From NCBI RefSeq assembly GCF_007833215.1, contig NZ_CP042239.1, positions 2,418,001-2,482,000 of the forward strand: DNA of 64,000 nt, written 5' to 3'. The notes beneath the pieces are model-generated. The model was not told where the DNA came from. It ran no database searches and saw only the letters and a list, made by a program, of their open reading frames with translations. Of the stretch, positions 60,653 through 64,000 are shown one piece after another. How positions within the stretch are numbered: position 1 is the first letter of the stretch; each line of letters starts with the position of its first letter. The stretch comes from Sphingomonas suaedae (lineage in GTDB: Bacteria; Pseudomonadota; Alphaproteobacteria; Sphingomonadales; Sphingomonadaceae). Both the position numbers and the translations under genes were made by a program.

Positions 60653-62170
60653 GTGGCGGAACGGGTTCGATCGATCGTGATCGCAGGCGGCGGAACAGCG
60701 GGGTGGATGACCGCCGCGGCTCTGGCTCGAGTGCTGGGGCGCGACTATGCCACGATCACGCTGGTCGAATCGGATGCGATCGGAACAGTGGGCGTCGGCG
60801 AGGCGACGATCCCCCAGATCGGCACATTCAATCGGCTGCTCGGCATCGACGAAAACGACTTTCTCCGTCGCACCAAGGGCAGTTTCAAGCTGGGCATAGA
60901 GTTTGTCGACTGGGGCGGGCTGGGCCGACGCTATTTCCACCCGTTCGGCAAATATGGGATCGATATGGAGGGCGTCTCCTTTCACGCCTATTGGCAGCGG
61001 CTGGCGGGCGATCCGCAATTCGCCCCCGAGTTCGGCGATGTCGATACCTTTTCGCTGATGGCGAGCGCGGCGCGTGCCAATCGCTTCATGCCGCCGATCG
61101 ACGCCGGCAACTCGCCACTGTCGAGTATCGCCTATGCCTATCATTTCGATGCGGGCCTCTATGCCCTCTATCTGCGCGAGATCGCTGAAGCGATGGGCGT
61201 CAATCGGGTCGAGGGGCGCATCGTCGATGTCGAGCGTAACGGCGAGAGCGGCCATATCGACGCGGTCGCGCTCGACTCGGGGCAGCGTATCGAGGGCGAA
61301 TTGTTCGTCGATTGCTCGGGATTCATCGGGCTGCTGATCGGCAAGACGCTCGGCGTTCCCTATATCGACTGGTCGGCGCACCTGCCCTGCAACCGCGCGG
61401 TCGCAGTGCCATGCGCATCAGCCCCCGGCCCACTCACTCCCTATACCCGCTCGACCGCGCACCGCGCCGGATGGCAGTGGCGCATTCCGCTTCAGCACCG
61501 GACGGGAAACGGCATGGTCTATTGCAGCGACTATATCAGCGACGATGAGGCGGCGGCCACCTTGCTCGCCAATCTCGATGGAGAGGCGCTGGCCGATCCC
61601 CGTTTCCTGCGCTTCACCACCGGACATCGCCAGCGGTTCTGGGAGGCGAATTGCGTGTCGATCGGCTTATCGTCTGGCTTCATGGAGCCGCTCGAATCGA
61701 CCAGCATCTGGATGATCCAGACCGGCATTGCGCGCCTGCTTTCGAATTTCCCGGACAGCAGCTTCGCGGAAGCGGATCGCGCCCGCTACAACCGGTTGAT
61801 GATCGAGGAGAGCGAGTTGATCCGCGACTTCCTGATCCTCCACTATCATCTCACCGATCGCACCGATTCGCCCTTTTGGGACTATTGCCGGACGATGGAG
61901 ATTCCCGAGCGGCTGGCCGAAAAGATGCGCGTGTTCGCCACCTCGGGCCGCTGTTTTCGCGAGCATGAGGAATTGTTCAACGACACCAGCTGGTTTGCGG
62001 TGATGGTGGGCCAGGGGATGCGTTGGGCGCGGCACGATCCGGTGGCCGAACTGTTGTCGCTCGCCGAAACGCGGGACCGCCTGGCGCATATCGCGGGCGC
62101 GGTTCGCGCATCGGTCGACTACATGCCCGACCATGCCGACTATATCCGACAGAATTGCGCCGCAGCCTGA
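60653..62170 (+). CDS. Flavin-dependent tryptophan halogenase family protein (Hal3)
   Basis: A 505-residue protein with GGGTAGW at 12-18, Lys79 in GSFKLGIEF, WQWRIP at 274-279 and Glu348 in EPLESTS. No signal peptide is present. The GTG at 60653 is preferred because GGGGGAGAGG precedes it; an ATG at 60620 lies inside the upstream palindrome. It is divergent from the TonB-dependent receptor, an arrangement seen repeatedly for this branch of the family. The natural substrate is unknown. Confidence 0.9.
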   Translation: MAERVRSIVIAGGGTAGWMTAAALARVLGRDYATITLVESDAIGTVGVGEATIPQIGTFNRLLGIDENDFLRRTKGSFKLGIEFVDWGGLGRRYFHPFGKYGIDMEGVSFHAYWQRLAGDPQFAPEFGDVDTFSLMASAARANRFMPPIDAGNSPLSSIAYAYHFDAGLYALYLREIAEAMGVNRVEGRIVDVERNGESGHIDAVALDSGQRIEGELFVDCSGFIGLLIGKTLGVPYIDWSAHLPCNRAVAVPCASAPGPLTPYTRSTAHRAGWQWRIPLQHRTGNGMVYCSDYISDDEAAATLLANLDGEALADPRFLRFTTGHRQRFWEANCVSIGLSSGFMEPLESTSIWMIQTGIARLLSNFPDSSFAEADRARYNRLMIEESELIRDFLILHYHLTDRTDSPFWDYCRTMEIPERLAEKMRVFATSGRCFREHEELFNDTSWFAVMVGQGMRWARHDPVAELLSLAETRDRLAHIAGAVRASVDYMPDHADYIRQNCAAA

Positions 62171-62172
62171 TA

Positions 62173-62213
62173 CAAAAAGGGGCGGGGATTACCCCCGCCC
62201 CACCCCCTTTTTC
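62173..62213. terminator. Bidirectional terminator between Hal3 and the MFS transporter
   Basis: GGGGCGGGG-ATTA-CCCCCGCCCC is flanked by AAAAA on the left and CCCCCTTTTT on the right, so it gives a hairpin followed by T residues on both strands. It separates two convergent genes. Confidence 0.88.
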
Positions 62214-62224
62214 GGAATTGGGGT

Positions 62225-63634
62225 TCAGCCTTCCATTTCCTCCAGCTCGCGTCCCGCGGTTTCCTTGATGAAGGCGCGGACGAGGAAGAAGCTGATCGCC
62301 GCACATACCGCATAGAAGCTGTAGGTGATCGTGAGACCCAGACCCGCGGCCATGATCGGGAAGGTCTGCGCGATCAGATAGTTGGATCCCCATTGTGCGA
62401 AGCCCGCCACGGCAAGCGCCGATCCGCGGATCTGGTTGGGGAACATCTCGCCGAGCATCACCCACATCACCGGGCCCCAGCTGACGTTGAAGAAAATGAC
62501 ATAGAGGTTCGCCGCGATCACCGCGAGCATCCCCATCTGCGACGACAGGACGAGCTGGCCATCGGCGTCGAGCGAGCCTTGGCTGAACGCATAGACCATC
62601 GTGAACAAGGTCGCCGCCATGCCGAGCGAACCCGCCATCAGCAGCGGCTTGCGCCCGATCTTGTCGACCAGCAGCACGGTGACGAAACATGCGGCGATCG
62701 ACACCACGCCCGATCCGATATTGATCAACAGCGCATCATTCTCGGTGAACCCGGCGAGCTGCCACAATGTCGCGCCATAATAGAAGATCACATTGATCCC
62801 GACGAGCTGCTGGAACACCGCGAGCAACAGGCCCGCCCACACGATGCCGCGCACCCCGCCCTTGGCAGGATCGATCAGGTCGGACAGGCGCGGGCGGTGA
62901 TCGGCGGAGAAGCTCTCGCGGATCTCGACCAGCTTGCGCGTGGCGGTATCGGCGCCGAACAGGCTGGTGAGCACCTTCATCGCCTCGTCCTCACGCTTTT
63001 TCGACACCAGATAGCGCGGGCTTTCCGGAATGAAGATCAGCGCGACGAGGAACACCGCTGCGGGGATCGCCTGCATCAGATACATCCAGCGCCACGCCTC
63101 GAGCCCGAGCCAGAAGCCGCTGGTCGAGCTGCCCGCGCTCTGCGCCAGATAGTAATTGACGACGAACGCGGCGGTGAGGCCGGTGATGATCATGATCTGC
63201 TGTACCGTGGTCATCCGGCCGCGGATATTGGCGGGCGCGACTTCGGAGATGTAGGCGGGCGAAAGGACGCTCGCCGCGCCGACCGCCATACCGCCCATGA
63301 TGCGCGCGATCACGAAGATCGGCTGGGAAGGTGCAAAGCCCTGGATCAGCGCGCCGATCAGGAACAGCACTGCCGCCAGCATCATCACGTTACGCCGCCC
63401 CATGAGGTCGGCGAGCCGCCCGGCGAGAAAGGCGCCCAGGGTGCAGCCGATCAGCAACGACCCGACGGTGAAGCCAAGCCCCGCCTCGTCGAGCGTATAG
63501 GCGGTCTTGAGCCCCTCCTGCGTGCCGTTCACCGCGCCGCTGTCATAGCCGAACAACAGCCCGCCGATCGTGGCCACTGCGACGATCGCGGTAATCAGGC
63601 CCATATTGGCCTGCGCCGCCGTGGTTTTGGTCAA
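62225..63634 (-). CDS. Sugar-porter MFS transporter (xylose:H+ symporter-like)
   Basis: A 469-residue inner-membrane protein with 12 hydrophobic helices. Sugar-porter signatures are GGLLFGYDSGAVNG, GRLADLMGRRNVM, PESPRYLV, QQLVGINVIFYYG and MLGEMFPNQIRG. It probably imports xylose or short xylo-sugars. A TTG start at 63634 is chosen because GGAG lies 7 bp upstream; the next ATG would remove ten residues. A XylR palindrome lies 45 bp before the start. Confidence 0.9.
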   Translation of the reverse strand: MTKTTAAQANMGLITAIVAVATIGGLLFGYDSGAVNGTQEGLKTAYTLDEAGLGFTVGSLLIGCTLGAFLAGRLADLMGRRNVMMLAAVLFLIGALIQGFAPSQPIFVIARIMGGMAVGAASVLSPAYISEVAPANIRGRMTTVQQIMIITGLTAAFVVNYYLAQSAGSSTSGFWLGLEAWRWMYLMQAIPAAVFLVALIFIPESPRYLVSKKREDEAMKVLTSLFGADTATRKLVEIRESFSADHRPRLSDLIDPAKGGVRGIVWAGLLLAVFQQLVGINVIFYYGATLWQLAGFTENDALLINIGSGVVSIAACFVTVLLVDKIGRKPLLMAGSLGMAATLFTMVYAFSQGSLDADGQLVLSSQMGMLAVIAANLYVIFFNVSWGPVMWVMLGEMFPNQIRGSALAVAGFAQWGSNYLIAQTFPIMAAGLGLTITYSFYAVCAAISFFLVRAFIKETAGRELEEMEG

Positions 63635-63678
63635 AGCCCCTCTCCTTTTCCTGGCACACGGCTTGGCGCCGCGCTTGA

Positions 63679-63692
63679 TGTTAGCGCTAACT
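63679..63692. promoter_or_regulatory. XylR operator, MFS transporter gene
   Basis: TGTTAGCGCTAACT differs from the perfect palindrome only at the last base. It lies upstream of the minus-strand transporter start at 63634 and marks the right end of the regulon in this window. Confidence 0.78.
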
Positions 63693-63781
63693 ATGCCGGG
63701 ATTCGCGCCGCGCGCAAGGGGCTGTGATGTGTGCCGCGTGCGGATTGCGCCGCGACATATTGCGCACAATCAGAAGCGCCT

Positions 63782-64000
63782 TCAAGCGCGCCAGTCGATC
63801 CAGTCGCCATAGGGGTGGCATATGGCGAGCACGCGCCGTTCGCCCGCCGGCCAGCGGGTCAATACAAGCTGCACTTCGTCACGCGCCGGGGTCCACTCAA
63901 AGCTGATTCGCGCCAGCGGACGGTCGGCGGTCGCACGCGCCCCGGCCGAGTCGATCGCATCAACCACGGCCTGGCGATTTACAGCGCCGAGATATTGCAG
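63782..64000 (-). CDS. C-terminal fragment of a protein starting beyond the window (possibly DUF2332)
   Basis: The minus-strand frame stays open to base 64000, giving the last 72 residues of a longer protein (from LQYLGAVNRQAV to CHPYGDWIDWRA). The ending ICHPYGDWIDW and the segment LTRWPAGERRVLA resemble the C-terminus of DUF2332 proteins; this is a weak impression. No function can be given. Confidence 0.5.
   Translation of the reverse strand: MQYLGAVNRQAVVDAIDSAGARATADRPLARISFEWTPARDEVQLVLTRWPAGERRVLAICHPYGDWIDWRA

Overview
This 64 kb window looks like chromosome of a sphingomonad (Sphingomonas or a close relative in the alphaproteobacteria). The composition is GC-rich. The purC/purS/purQ proteins, UPF0262 and DUF934 proteins, paired ExbD proteins, TonB-dependent uptake and Weimberg-pathway xylose genes all fit that group. 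No plasmid, phage, transposase, rRNA or CRISPR signal was found; there is one tRNA, tRNA-Arg(TCT).

The left part (1 to about 27.8 kb) is mostly housekeeping. It holds sulfur assimilation (cysI-DUF934-cysH), dnaB, a UPF0262/GH25-like/cytidine deaminase cluster, dcd, a TonB-ExbB-ExbD-ExbD energising module, folB, a GNAT/DUF1285/Nudix/cca run, a GGDEF-EAL protein, parC, two DUF4349-type lipoproteins, purC and purS-purQ, an FNR-like regulator with a cysteine cluster, a queuosine-precursor transporter, the tRNA, a divergent SDR/TetR pair with a clear palindromic operator, and a lactate-monooxygenase-like flavoenzyme.

The right part (27.9 to 63.7 kb) is one continuous xylan utilisation locus. Extracytoplasmic enzymes are GH10 xylanase, GH67 alpha-glucuronidase, GH43 beta-xylosidase, three GH3 enzymes, GH5, a SGNH acetyl esterase and a catalytic-domain-free protein with two tandem carbohydrate-binding-like repeats. 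Transport is by a large TonB-dependent receptor and a sugar-porter MFS permease. Xylose oxidation to 2-oxoglutarate is complete: xylB dehydrogenase, xylC lactonase, xylD dehydratase, xylX dehydratase, and the semialdehyde dehydrogenase. A ManD-type mannonate dehydratase points to glucuronate side chains. A LacI-family regulator (xylR) sits upstream of xylD.

Six copies of a 14-bp palindrome with an invariant TAGCGCTA core (best copy TGTTAGCGCTAACA) lie in front of six transcription units of this locus, including xylR itself. They define a probable XylR regulon readable from sequence alone. The most unusual feature is four flavin-dependent tryptophan-halogenase-family genes within the locus. 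Three keep the catalytic Lys, the Glu and WxWxIP. The fourth is shortened, has lost all three signatures, and is translationally coupled to an intact copy between GH43 and GH3 genes. Their role in xylan use is unknown and they are the best candidate for undescribed biology here.
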